Assembly: GCF_016587415.1 (NCBI RefSeq)
Contig: NZ_BNJI01000002.1
Span: 1,054,001 to 1,118,000 of the forward strand
DNA from: Ktedonobacter sp. SOSP1-85
GTDB taxonomy: Bacteria > Chloroflexota > Ktedonobacteria > Ktedonobacterales > Ktedonobacteraceae
DNA: 64,000 nt
Reading direction: 5' to 3'
Notes under the pieces: generated by a model
Told to the model about the DNA's origin: nothing
The model's database searches: none
The model's input: only the letters and a program-made list of their open reading frames with translations
Shown: positions 51,159 to 59,019 of the stretch, piece after piece
How the letters are laid out: each line of letters starts with the position of its first letter
How positions within the stretch are numbered: position 1 is the stretch's first letter
Program-made: the position numbers and the translations under genes

Positions 51159-51521
51159 ATGGCCAATTATTCGATCGCACATATTGAAATTCCCGCGGTG
51201 GATGCTAGCGAGGCCAGCACGTTTTATAACGAGGTTTTTGGCTGGAAAATTGTCACGAACACAGCCCATAATTATGTCACGTTCCAGGCAGAGGATGGTT
51301 TGCGCGGAGGTTTTCAAGGACCCCACGAGAAGGCATATCAACCCGGTAGACTCCTGGTCTACCTCGCGACCGATGATATCGATGCTGCTCTCGCCGAGAT
51401 AGAGGCGCATGGAGGCAAAACCATCGTCCCCAAGACAGTGATTCCCAATATTCTTGAATGGGCCATTTTTGCCGATCCAGCCGGCAATCAAGTCGGCCTC
51501 TCTCGCCGCTACAATAGCTAG
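51159..51521 (+). CDS. VOC-family (glyoxalase/bleomycin-resistance) protein
   Basis: A 120-residue two-module VOC protein. First module: IAHIEIPAVDASEASTFYNE and VFGWKI. Second: VYLATDDIDAALAEIEAHGG and WAIFADPAGNQVGL. The CFP30-like subgroup has this pattern. Metal ligands His and Glu are partly present (HIEIP; the final Glu is replaced in GNQVGL), so activity is uncertain. GGAAAGGAAA lies 5-10 bases before the ATG at 51159; the longer frame is rejected. Convergent with the SDR gene across an inverted repeat. Confidence 0.85.
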   Translation: MANYSIAHIEIPAVDASEASTFYNEVFGWKIVTNTAHNYVTFQAEDGLRGGFQGPHEKAYQPGRLLVYLATDDIDAALAEIEAHGGKTIVPKTVIPNILEWAIFADPAGNQVGLSRRYNS

Positions 51522-51529
51522 CTGAGGGC

Positions 51530-51573
51530 GTGGCCCGGCCTCACGTGAAGAAATTCATGTGAAGCCGGGCCAC
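51530..51573. repeat. 20-bp-arm inverted repeat between convergent genes
   Basis: Arms 51530-51549 and 51554-51573 pair throughout apart from G-U-type differences (C/T and G/A) at two positions, with a 4-base loop. It begins nine bases after the VOC stop. Confidence 0.85.
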
Positions 51574-51587
51574 AAGCATTGTGCCTG

Positions 51588-52349
51588 TTAGCGGCCGCCG
51601 CCGATCTCCAGGATGGTCCCTGTTGTGTAGGAGGCTGCCGAAGAAAGCAGCCAGAGAACACCCTCAGCTATTTCATTTGCTGTGCCTGCACGCTGCATAG
51701 GAACGGATGGACTTAATTTCTCCAGGCGATCGGGCGCGCCACTTGCGGCATGCAGGTCGGTCTCAATGAGTCCAGGAGCGACTACATTGACACGAATACC
51801 CTCATTGGCAACCTCACGTGCCAGGCCGATAGTAAAGCTATTAATAGCTCCCTTGGATGCGGCGTAATGGACCCATTCGCCAGCGCCACCCGTGCGCGCT
51901 GCGAGAGAGGAAATATTAACAATGGCTCCGCCTGTGCCACCATGGTGCAGTGACATCCTCCGAACGGCCTCTCGCGCGCACAGGATCGTCCCAACGACGT
52001 TGACCGCAAGTACCCGAGTGAGAACCTCTGCACTTACCTCTTCGAGGCGAGCAAGACCACCTGTAATCCCGGCGTTGTTTACAAGTCCCTGAAGCGGCCC
52101 CAGCTCTCGCTCAGCTCTCTCAAAGAGGCGTATGACGTCCTCTTCGCGAGCGACATCCCCTTGAACGGCAATGGCTTGACCGCCAGCGGCAACAATATGC
52201 GAAACGACCTTCTGGGCAGCGGCCTCATCGCTGGTAAAGTTCACAGCAACGGGATACCCATGGGCTCCGACGAGCCTGGCAACGGCAGCCCCCATCCCAC
52301 GGCTCGCCCCCGTCACGATGATGGACCCCAACTTCTGTTCTGAAACCAT
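51588..52349 (-). CDS. Short-chain dehydrogenase/reductase (FabG-like)
   Basis: A 253-residue classical SDR. Cofactor motif TGASRGMG at residues 13-20, NNAG in GLVNNAGITGG, catalytic Ser in IVNISSLAA, and YAASK (Tyr-x-x-x-Lys). The C-terminal TTGTILEIGGGR closes the fold. The sequence NFTSDEAAAQ after strand 2 lacks an acidic residue at the key position, which favours NADP(H). It reduces or oxidises an unknown carbonyl/alcohol. It is divergent from the ArsR-GNAT gene, with about 150 bases between starts. Confidence 0.9.
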   Translation of the reverse strand: MVSEQKLGSIIVTGASRGMGAAVARLVGAHGYPVAVNFTSDEAAAQKVVSHIVAAGGQAIAVQGDVAREEDVIRLFERAERELGPLQGLVNNAGITGGLARLEEVSAEVLTRVLAVNVVGTILCAREAVRRMSLHHGGTGGAIVNISSLAARTGGAGEWVHYAASKGAINSFTIGLAREVANEGIRVNVVAPGLIETDLHAASGAPDRLEKLSPSVPMQRAGTANEIAEGVLWLLSSAASYTTGTILEIGGGR

Positions 52350-52495
52350 AATTGTTTCGCTCTTTCTATGTATTTTTTCTTCACCTTACCATACTCTCCG
52401 TGTCAAGGCGCTCTAAGCGCCTTGACACTCTTGTTGTGTAGAAGATATACTCCGGATAATCGGAAAAATACGGAATAGTATGAACCGGAGGTCGT

Positions 52496-53335
52496 ATGAA
52501 AACGGAGGAACTGGTTCCGACGGCGTTGGAGGCGCGGGTGTTGCGTATGTTGCGCGTGCTGGCGAACCCGGCGCGTTTTCGGATTGTCGCCCTGCTGGCT
52601 GAACGTAAAGATTGTACCTCGGCGCAGCTTGCCGAGATCCTGCCACTCGCGCAGTCCAGCCTCTTTGATCATCTCGCGCTTCTACGCGAGGCCGAAATTG
52701 TGCAGGTCAGCAGTGATGGGCCTAATCGCTATTACTGTCTGGACCCGGCAACCCTCGACTTTCTGGGGGCCTATCTCGGTGGTTTGGGCCAGAGGTCGCG
52801 CTCATGGACGGAACTGGTAAAGAAGACTCAGGAGGAGCAGCATATGGAGATTCGTGAGGCCACGCGCGAAGACGCGGCAGCTATTGCAAGTATTTATAAT
52901 CAAGGTATAGAGGATCGCTCGGCGACGCTAGAGACGCAACTGCGCACGCCAGAGGAGCGGGCCGAATGGTTGAACTCGCGCACGCATCGCCATCCCGTGC
53001 TGGTCGCGGTGGATGTGGAGGGAGCAGTGGTGGGCTGGGGATCGCTGAATGCCTTTAACCCGCGACCAGCTTACGATTATGTGGTAGACTTCTCCGTCTA
53101 TGTCGCGCGCGAGCAGCGGGGGCGCGGCATTGGCGACGCCCTGCTGAGCGCCCTGGAGGTACGTGCGCGCTCGCTAGGCTATCATAAGATGGTGCTGGCG
53201 GCCTTCCCAAGCAACGCGCCAGGCATGCGCTTATATGAGCGCCATGATTTCCGCAAGGTGGGCGTCTATCACGAGCAGGGGTTGCTCGATGGGCAGTGGG
53301 TCGATGTCGTCCTCATGGAGAAGCTCTTAAAATAG
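52496..53335 (+). CDS. ArsR HTH fused to GNAT N-acetyltransferase (ArsN-like)
   Basis: A 279-residue fusion. Residues ~8-100 form an ArsR-type winged HTH (LRMLRVLANPARFRIVALLA, AQLAEILPLAQSSLFDHLALL, RYYCLDPATLDFL). Residues ~116-279 are a GNAT domain beginning MEIREATREDAAAIASIYNQ, then GIEDRSATLETQLRTPEE, with the acetyl-CoA loop VAREQRGRGIGDALL and the ending MRLYERHDFRKVGVY. The GNAT part fits the phosphinothricin/arsinothricin acetyltransferases (PAT, ArsN1). Only one Cys occurs in the HTH, so the classical arsenite site is absent. GGAGG lies 4 bases before the ATG. The fusion would couple sensing and resistance in one protein. The substrate assignment is inference. Confidence 0.85.
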   Translation: MKTEELVPTALEARVLRMLRVLANPARFRIVALLAERKDCTSAQLAEILPLAQSSLFDHLALLREAEIVQVSSDGPNRYYCLDPATLDFLGAYLGGLGQRSRSWTELVKKTQEEQHMEIREATREDAAAIASIYNQGIEDRSATLETQLRTPEERAEWLNSRTHRHPVLVAVDVEGAVVGWGSLNAFNPRPAYDYVVDFSVYVAREQRGRGIGDALLSALEVRARSLGYHKMVLAAFPSNAPGMRLYERHDFRKVGVYHEQGLLDGQWVDVVLMEKLLK

Positions 53336-53370
53336 CCTTTTGGTGTGACGTCTCGCGCCTGCGACGCTCG

Positions 53371-53439
53371 CTCTGGTTATAGGAATGATGTATGCTGGCA
53401 GCCGCAGGCTGCCAGCATACATCATTCCTATAACCAGAG
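53371..53439. repeat. 33-bp-arm palindrome with adjacent mini-hairpin
   Basis: Perfect arms 53371-53403 and 53407-53439, loop GCA, between convergent stops. Mini-hairpin GCGCC-TGC-GACGC (53355-53367, one mismatch) and TCG lie on the left, closely matching 7362-7374. Confidence 0.95.
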
Positions 53440-53451
53440 ATAACTTTCATA

Positions 53452-54396
53452 TCAGGCGGCGGTTTGCGTGCTTTGCCTGGCCTGGAAGGCATGAATGAGT
53501 GATTTGATGGCTATTCCGATAGTTACTACCATGACTAGTAACAGGAGAAGATGGCGTGCTGTATATGCAATTTCATCACCGGGTGCCGTAGAGATACCAA
53601 CGAGCGTAGGTACGGCAGCAATTAGCAGCGTCACAAAGCTGCTCAGCATTACCACCGTAAGCCCTAGCGCAACGTAGAGCGCGTAATGTGTAATTCGGCG
53701 GCTGGGTTCCATGCGCTTAATGGTAGAGACAATGAATGCTACGCTTAATCCTATGCAGATCGCGAAATCAGTCAATATACCCCAGTTAGAGTCTAATACC
53801 GGAATACTACCTTTAAAGCCAGCTCTATAGAGTAGGAACAGAAAGGCTACAGGTATCGCCACCGTGAGGATTGGACTCACAAGGGCCAGCAGGCAAAGGA
53901 GCAGGGCGCGTAGATTTTTCCCTTTCAAAGCTCGCCAGCCGGCGGCAAAGAGTAGAGGAAGGCCGCCGAGCAGGATAAGTATGGGCAACGTGTATAAGCT
54001 AGCTGCGATAAATCTCGACAATATAGGCGAAGTAGGGTCTAAAATAGTAGATAAATCGTAAGGAAAAAGCACCCCCCGGTGATTTATAATCATGTTCGCA
54101 TGAGCCTGCTCTACTAGCCAGGCTATAAAGAAGAAGATGGCCGAGGTATAGAGCGCGAGTTCGTTGGCGCGCAATTTTTGTAGCATTGTAGGAATCCTTC
54201 CTTGTATAAGAGATTGGTTAGTATAGGCATCAAAGAGATTAAGTGAGAGATCACAGATAGTTTTTAGCGATGGTGGTGAATCCTCCAGAATTTGGAGCAT
54301 CTCGTCGGCATAGCGCTCGCGCCAGGAAGCAGGATAGAAACCGATCAATCTGCAGGCCCAGCGTTGATAAAGCGACGGGGTAGAAGTGTCATGCAT
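53452..54396 (-). CDS. Membrane protein with permease-prefix-like N-terminus
   Basis: A 314-residue protein. Residues ~10-60 (GFYPASWRERYADEMLQILE) resemble the cytoplasmic prefix domain found on proteins encoded beside PadR regulators. Six to seven transmembrane helices follow (~80-300). No transporter signature is visible. It lies 24 bases after the PadR gene on the same strand, the usual PadR-target arrangement, so PadR probably represses it. Function unknown. Confidence 0.75.
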   Translation of the reverse strand: MHDTSTPSLYQRWACRLIGFYPASWRERYADEMLQILEDSPPSLKTICDLSLNLFDAYTNQSLIQGRIPTMLQKLRANELALYTSAIFFFIAWLVEQAHANMIINHRGVLFPYDLSTILDPTSPILSRFIAASLYTLPILILLGGLPLLFAAGWRALKGKNLRALLLCLLALVSPILTVAIPVAFLFLLYRAGFKGSIPVLDSNWGILTDFAICIGLSVAFIVSTIKRMEPSRRITHYALYVALGLTVVMLSSFVTLLIAAVPTLVGISTAPGDEIAYTARHLLLLLVMVVTIGIAIKSLIHAFQARQSTQTAA

Positions 54397-54420
54397 CCTA
54401 CAGTATCCTCTTCTCTATAT

Positions 54421-54747
54421 TCAGGACGTGGCGAGCCGTTGCAGGCCAGTGCTGACAACCTGTTTCATCGTTGAGAGCTGTTCGCGCAGCACGGTTGCGC
54501 CCAATTGTGTTATACGGTAGGGGCGTCGCCGCTCCTCCAGTTCCAGAGCTTCAATCCAGCCCTGTTTCTCCAGGCGAGCAAGCGCGCCATAGAGTGTTCC
54601 CACCTCCAGGTGAGTGCCGCAGAATTGCTCAATATCCTGTATCATGGCGTACCCATGTTTAGGGCCGCTCGCCAGGCTGGACAGGATGAGGAGTGAAGGA
54701 TCAGAGAAGCGTCCCAGATCCAACTTAGAGTTGCGTGTGATACGCAT
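54421..54747 (-). CDS. PadR family regulator
   Basis: A 108-residue winged-helix protein: LLILSSLASGPKHGYAMIQD, then LEVGTLYGALARLEKQGWIE and ERRRPYRITQLGATVL, the PadR-s1 pattern. First gene of an operon with the permease-prefix membrane protein. The imperfect palindrome TACTATGTATAACTATATAGTA (54782-54803), 35 bases upstream, resembles PadR operators (ATGT..ACAT-like AT-rich dyads) and suggests autorepression. GGAGATAA lies just before the start. Confidence 0.88.
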   Translation of the reverse strand: MRITRNSKLDLGRFSDPSLLILSSLASGPKHGYAMIQDIEQFCGTHLEVGTLYGALARLEKQGWIEALELEERRRPYRITQLGATVLREQLSTMKQVVSTGLQRLATS

Positions 54748-54781
54748 ACTTGATTATCTCCTGCTATTGCTTCGTATTACT

Positions 54782-54803
54782 TACTATGTATAACTATATA
54801 GTA
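54782..54803. promoter_or_regulatory. Likely PadR operator
   Basis: AT-rich dyad with ends TACTAT and ATAGTA, extended outside by CTTCGT and ACGAAG, upstream of the PadR gene. Confidence 0.6.
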
Positions 54804-54863
54804 AAACGAAGTATCGATTTTGTCAAGGGCGATCTGCGCCAATCTCTCGTAATAAAAAAATAG

Positions 54864-54907
54864 GAGTGATGCCGGTTGCTGGATTTGTCCAGCAACCGGC
54901 ATCACTC
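54864..54907. repeat. 20-bp-arm palindrome next to the IscB element
   Basis: Perfect arms 54864-54883 and 54888-54907, loop TTTG. It directly abuts the right end of the IscB element; before the insertion it would have lain just beyond the stop of the DinB gene now at 56544. Confidence 0.92.
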
Positions 54908-54933
54908 AGATGCGTGCAGGAAGCCCCGCGCCT

Positions 54934-56244
54934 TTAGGCCGGGGAGGAATGCACGCCTCCTTTCTGATAGCTGTATCCGTCCGATCGATGCAGCGGCGTA
55001 AAAAAGCGCACGTCCAGCCCTTTGATGCGTCCGGCCCTCGTGGTCAGATCAAAGGAGCCGCTCGCACGCACCAGCACCCGTCCGCTATAGACGCCCTGCT
55101 TCTTTCCCGTCGTGACATGCGCTCGAGAGATATCTCCCGTCTGGAAGCCTTGCACCTTCTTAGCCCTCTTGGGGGCCGAACAGGGAAAGCCATGGGCATT
55201 GACATTGCGCACTCGCCGACACCCGTGCCCCTGCGCACGGATCAGCAGCGGAACCACCCCGCTCATCTGCAGAAGCGTTGGCGTGGAGCGGCCCACACAG
55301 GCGGCATCGAGCCAGTGCGTCTTTGGCAGGCCTCGCAGCGAGCGATTGTACTTGGTGAGCCCTCCCGATCCCACTTCCACGGGCAGCCCCATCGCTCTCA
55401 GGCGTTCGAAAAGCGCCCAGCGCGTCGCGTTGACCGCGGCGGCATCCTTCAAGGGGGCTTTGGCCTGGGCCTGAATCTGCTTGAGGCGCTCCGGTTTCTT
55501 CTTGAGGAAGTCTTCGAGGTCTCTGTTCCCTTTGGCCTGGTTGCAGGACTCGCAGGCCAGCGTCAAGTTGCTCAGGCGGTTGGTTCCCCCTTTGGCGCGG
55601 GGCTGGATGTGATCAATCTGCAGCGGGAGGTTGCTCTTGCCGCAATAGGCACAGCGCCGCTCCCACTTCTCCAGCAGGTACTCCCTCGCCTCGTATCCCG
55701 CCAGCGTCCCTTGCTGATACTCCTTCCCCTGGATAGAGGGGGTCTCCAGCAGCTGCATGTCAAAGCGCACCAGCTCCTGGCTGATGCAGGTCACCGGCGC
55801 GCAGCGGCACAGGCGCCTGATCCAGGTCAGGATGTTGCTCAGGCGGCTCTCCAAGGAGGGTGGCAGCCACCCCTTGGGGCGACGGCGATTGTGGAAGCGG
55901 GCTTTGCGGTACCTCGTCTTGCGGGCGCGTCTCCCCCTTCGGGCTTCTCGACGGGTGTCGAGAGCTTCCTTGACCTGTTGCCCGCGATGGGTAAGCTCAG
56001 CGGCAAAGACGACCTCGCCCGAGGTATCGTGGAGCAGGGCAATGCCGGTGGTCTGGCTGCCTGGATCGATCTTGAGGCGCAAGGGCTCGGTCTGGGGCTG
56101 CTTGACCTCTTGCTTGAGGATGATGGTGAAGGGGAATCGACGCCACACGGCGGCTTTCCCCTGCTTGAGGAAGCGTCTCGCTTGACCCGGATGCACGGGA
56201 TCCAGCGGCTGGTGAGAGCTATCCATGACAAACACCTTGGACAT
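54934..56244 (-). CDS. iscB: IscB RNA-guided nickase/nuclease (RuvC + HNH)
   Basis: A 436-residue ancestor-type relative of Cas9 that cuts DNA with an omega RNA guide. PLMP domain ~1-55 (MSKVFVMDSSHQPLDPVHPG). RuvC-I KIDPGSQTTGIAL with Asp60. Arg-rich bridge helix ~98-122. RuvC-II ISQELVRFDMQ with Glu157. HNH ~195-240 with CAYCGK, Asp211-His212 in LQIDHIQPRAKGG, Asn226, and the second Cys pair CESC. RuvC-III THWLDAACVG with His310 and Asp313. All catalytic residues are present, so it should be active. AAAGGA lies 7 bases before the ATG at 56244; the ATG at 56295 would run through the conserved omega RNA end, so it is rejected. No IsrB- or Cas9-like REC lobe. Confidence 0.95.
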   Translation of the reverse strand: MSKVFVMDSSHQPLDPVHPGQARRFLKQGKAAVWRRFPFTIILKQEVKQPQTEPLRLKIDPGSQTTGIALLHDTSGEVVFAAELTHRGQQVKEALDTRREARRGRRARKTRYRKARFHNRRRPKGWLPPSLESRLSNILTWIRRLCRCAPVTCISQELVRFDMQLLETPSIQGKEYQQGTLAGYEAREYLLEKWERRCAYCGKSNLPLQIDHIQPRAKGGTNRLSNLTLACESCNQAKGNRDLEDFLKKKPERLKQIQAQAKAPLKDAAAVNATRWALFERLRAMGLPVEVGSGGLTKYNRSLRGLPKTHWLDAACVGRSTPTLLQMSGVVPLLIRAQGHGCRRVRNVNAHGFPCSAPKRAKKVQGFQTGDISRAHVTTGKKQGVYSGRVLVRASGSFDLTTRAGRIKGLDVRFFTPLHRSDGYSYQKGGVHSSPA

Positions 56245-56510
56245 CCAGGAATCCTTTCGGATCTCTGCTTGCGCAGGTAAGGTTGGCCTCGACAAGGTTC
56301 AGCGACGGTTTGACGCGATGAGCACTGGCTTGACCCCTCTGCCTGTTTAACCCATCACCGTAGAGCAGCGGGCTGGCCTCGCACCCGCTGGTACCTAGTT
56401 TCGTCGCGAACGGAGTTCGGAGCGTGCTCCGAACTGAGTCTGCTCATGAGGGCCTGCTCAGCGGCGAACCGTCGAGCAAGCCCCGGGTTTGAAAAACCGG
56501 GGTTCATGAC
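56245..56510 (-). ncRNA. Omega RNA (HEARO) of the IscB element
   Basis: The 266 non-coding bases before iscB fit the HEARO/omega RNA position and size. Read on the minus strand, the first hairpin is CCCCGG...CCGGGG (56481-56502), followed by a second stem GTTCGGAGC-AC-GCTCCGAAC (56414-56433) and a third around CAGCGGGTGCGAGGCCAGCCCGCTG (56367-56391). It ends near the iscB ribosome site. The guide should be the ~16 bases upstream (TTAGAGAGTAATAGGA, complement of 56511-56526), taken from the flanking chromosome. The family is established; the exact ends are inferred. Confidence 0.8.
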
Positions 56511-56543
56511 TCCTATTACTCTCTAAGTTCTTGAAAGGGTCAG

Positions 56544-57155
56544 TTACATGTTGCCATAGATTCCCGTCAGGCCATGGCTGCCAAGGGCGAGGGAAAGCTC
56601 GCCTCCGTGGTGGATCTCGTGTTCGAGAACGTGCCAGATAATCCACTGCCGTGAGAATGGAGGGAAGTTTTCACGCTCTTCTTCTCTCAAGGCTGCTGGA
56701 GGCTGGAAGACATGCTCAAGATCGGCGGGCGTCCAGCGTGCCAGGGCATCGGTAATCATATGCCAGGTGGATTCAAGCCCGGCAACCAGTTCAGTGGCCG
56801 CAAGTGGGGGCTGCTCCACTTCATCCGCGGGGTCCCAGTGAGCGATGGGGGCCAGATCGGGGCTTCCCTCGCCCATCCATACCTGGAACCACCAGACCCG
56901 GTTGGCCACTATATGCTGGGCCAGCATCCCAATCGTCCATTGATGCGACGGGGCGGGTAATGCCAGTTGTTCGGATGAAAGCGGCGCGATGATTTCGACG
57001 AGGTTGCGCTGGTAGGTTTGCCAGCCCTTGTAGAACGTAATAAGTGGGAGTGCTTGTTCCTTCAATATGTATATGCTCCTTGCTTCTAGTGTTGTGCTGC
57101 CATAGGTGGTGACCTGGTAATCATAGCATGCAGGAGGGCCTAAAACTTCTTCCAT
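56544..57155 (-). CDS. DinB/YfiT-like four-helix metal-binding protein, paralogue 2
   Basis: A 203-residue protein. Residues ~40-203 match the DinB fold: FYKGWQTYQRNLVEIIAPL, TIGMLAQHIVANRVWWFQV and the metal motif WHVLEHEIHHGGELS. It is a paralogue of 22554-23048 with a ~35-residue N-terminal extension. AGGAG lies 10 bases before the ATG at 57155, so the frame up to 57236 is rejected. It is divergent from the ECF sigma gene. The IscB element lies 34 bases past its stop and separates it from the palindrome at 54864. Confidence 0.82.
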   Translation of the reverse strand: MEEVLGPPACYDYQVTTYGSTTLEARSIYILKEQALPLITFYKGWQTYQRNLVEIIAPLSSEQLALPAPSHQWTIGMLAQHIVANRVWWFQVWMGEGSPDLAPIAHWDPADEVEQPPLAATELVAGLESTWHMITDALARWTPADLEHVFQPPAALREEERENFPPFSRQWIIWHVLEHEIHHGGELSLALGSHGLTGIYGNM

Positions 57156-57273
57156 CTTGCTCTTTCTCCTCTGAGGAGTGCTCACAGGGAGCGCCACAAG
57201 TGTGGAAGAGCTAAAAAAGCAGAGATGTGTTAACATTTTTGCTAGCAGAGCGATTTATAAAGCAGAAAAAGCA

Positions 57274-57831
57274 ATGCTGAGGGAACACATGCGCCAGTTT
57301 CAAGCGGAGGTAGGTTTTGAGGATTCACCACTTGCACTCCTATATGATCGTTACGCGCCCATCATATTGATGTATATCGCGCGCTATATTTCTTCCAGGG
57401 AGGACGCCGATGACCTGTTACTGGACGTATTTGTCGCGGCGCTGGAGAATCAGGTCTGGCTGACCTGGAGCGAGGGGGAGCAGCTTGCCTGGCTTCGCCG
57501 CATCGCTTACAACAAAGCTATTGATTATTATCGACGTAGCGCCCGTCATCCATCCGTGGCTCTGGAGCAGATAATTGTGACGCACTTTAGCGATGATGAG
57601 CGCTCACCAGAGCAGGTCGCGCTGCGCAACGAGGCGCATGCGGTGCTGCGTGCACACCTCTCGAATCTCTCCGACCTGCAACAGGAGATCGTGCGTCTGC
57701 GCTTCGGGCATGGTTTACGCACAAAAGAGATCGCCCAGCGCCTGAATAAAAGCGACGAGGTTATCCGAGTGACACTCTCACGCGCCCTCAATCTCTTACG
57801 TAAGCTCTATCGCCGGCAGGAGGGAGTATAG
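57274..57831 (+). CDS. ECF sigma factor, first gene of the sensor operon
   Basis: A ~185-residue group IV sigma factor. Region 2: LLYDRYAPIILMYIARYISS, EDADDLLLDVFVAALE and WLRRIAYNKAIDYYRR for -10 recognition. Region 4: LSDLQQEIVRLRFGHGLRTK, EIAQRLNKSDEVIRVTLSRA for -35 recognition. The start is either 57274 or the ATG at 57289, which has GAGGG five bases upstream; the frame to 57178 lacks a site. The next gene begins two bases after the stop, so the two are translationally coupled. The membrane protein encoded there is the likely anti-sigma factor. Its own promoter could not be identified. Confidence 0.9.
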   Translation: MLREHMRQFQAEVGFEDSPLALLYDRYAPIILMYIARYISSREDADDLLLDVFVAALENQVWLTWSEGEQLAWLRRIAYNKAIDYYRRSARHPSVALEQIIVTHFSDDERSPEQVALRNEAHAVLRAHLSNLSDLQQEIVRLRFGHGLRTKEIAQRLNKSDEVIRVTLSRALNLLRKLYRRQEGV

Positions 57832-57833
57832 TT

Positions 57834-59009
57834 ATGGATCATCACGATGAAAAGTTTGCTCCTGAAACCGTCGATGAGCAGATTGAGTTGCACCTGCAAC
57901 AGCTACCTATAGCCTCGCATACCTCACTAGATACGCGGATGCTCAAGGATTTGCAGCAAATAGCTGAGCAGGATGTCCAGCGAATCGCGCAGGTGAGAGC
58001 GCGTCTTGCCAGGTATGCTGTGGAGAATGGAGAGAAGCGTAAGCCTATAGACCTTCGAGAATATCAGGCGGAAACAGCTTCCTCCCTCCATTCAGGTTCT
58101 CAGCCTCGCAAACGAAAAGCGCCGGGTGCCAGGCGCCGCCTGGTGACAGTTTTAACTGGCCTGGTCGCTGTGCTGCTCCTCGCGAGCATGCTCACAGTTT
58201 TCGCGCGCATCAAACCACAGCAGGAGCAGACTCAACAGAAGATCCATCAAACAGCCACAGTAATCGCGAAGCCTGTTTTGCATGGGAGTAGCGCCTTTCT
58301 CCTGGATGCGGATAAGGGTACAGTTCTGGTAGATGTGAATGGTCATGCACGTGTGTCAGCGGCTCATTTCACTAAATATATGGTCGCCATAACCGCGCTT
58401 GAGAATGCCGATCCCAATCGAATGATTACCATAGACCAGGCGAGCCTGGACGCAGTCCCAAAGGGATTGCGTATGGCGCAGTTAGTCGCAAGTGACCAGA
58501 TCCCACTGCATGATCTGTTAAATGGACTACTCCTTCCGTCAGGTAATGATGCTGCTAGCGTGATTGCATACGCAGTGGGAGGCAATCCGCAAAACTTTGT
58601 CGCTATGATGAACGAAGAGGTGCGTCAGCTACATCTCAATGACACTCATTTTAGCAGTCCCTATGCTATCAGTAGCTCGGACAACTACACCAGTGCCGCC
58701 GACCTCGCTAGCATGATGCGTTACGGTATGCAATTGGGCGTCTTTAACACAGCCATCTCCGCGAAAAGTTATGACCTGCAAGCAATGCTATATAACCATC
58801 ACTATGACTGGGTGAACGTCAATCTAGCACTCGCAAGCGAGCCAGGTGTGACTATTCTCGAGGCTGGCCAGGACAAGGAGAATGGTTATCATGCTATTTT
58901 CTCCGTCCAAAGCAATGGGCATCTACTCATTGGTTCCGAGCTTAATGCGCCATCATCTGAGGCGCTGAACGCGGATATCTCAAAACTACTTCATTCCGTC
59001 AAACTATAA
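57834..59009 (+). CDS. Putative anti-sigma protein with inactive S11 DD-carboxypeptidase-like outer domain
   Basis: A 391-residue single-pass membrane protein. Residues ~1-100 are cytoplasmic, acidic then basic (VDEQIELHLQQLP, TRMLKDLQQIAEQ), and may bind the sigma factor. The transmembrane helix is 103-124. The outer domain (~150-391) has the fold pattern of peptidase S11/PBP5 (AFLLDADKGTVLVDVNGHAR, ITIDQASLDAVPKGLRMAQL, NGLLLPSGNDAASVIA). The S-x-x-K site reads HFTK (178-181), so the Ser is His178. SGN (236-238) is kept, and KTG reads EAG (343-345). It should not cleave peptides but could bind muropeptides or beta-lactams. Identity of the fold is strong; the sensor role is inference from position. 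Confidence 0.75.
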   Translation: MDHHDEKFAPETVDEQIELHLQQLPIASHTSLDTRMLKDLQQIAEQDVQRIAQVRARLARYAVENGEKRKPIDLREYQAETASSLHSGSQPRKRKAPGARRRLVTVLTGLVAVLLLASMLTVFARIKPQQEQTQQKIHQTATVIAKPVLHGSSAFLLDADKGTVLVDVNGHARVSAAHFTKYMVAITALENADPNRMITIDQASLDAVPKGLRMAQLVASDQIPLHDLLNGLLLPSGNDAASVIAYAVGGNPQNFVAMMNEEVRQLHLNDTHFSSPYAISSSDNYTSAADLASMMRYGMQLGVFNTAISAKSYDLQAMLYNHHYDWVNVNLALASEPGVTILEAGQDKENGYHAIFSVQSNGHLLIGSELNAPSSEALNADISKLLHSVKL

Positions 59010-59019
59010 TAACGAACTG

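Larger units (their letters stand above)
54908..56510 (-). mobile_element. IscB (IS200/IS605-related) element without transposase
   Basis: A 1.6-kb unit holding only iscB and its omega RNA. The right end has a 45-base hairpin (outer arms GCGTGCA 54912-54918 and TGCACGC 54950-54956, inner CCCCG...CGGGG) that overlaps the iscB stop. The left end has the hairpin CCCCGGGTTT...AACCGGGG (56481-56502). Subterminal hairpins are the recognition marks of Y1 transposases; none is encoded here, so mobility depends on a TnpA elsewhere. Exact ends are not fixed because these elements make no target duplication. Confidence 0.8.

Noticed and set aside
54910..56280. 456-codon open frame on the plus strand opposite iscB
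   Set aside because: It mirrors the GC-rich iscB frame, has no family pattern, and the minus-strand protein carries every IscB motif.
56245..56295. 17-residue N-terminal extension of IscB
   Set aside because: It lies in the 3' part of the omega RNA and no ribosome site precedes it, whereas AAAGGA precedes 56244.
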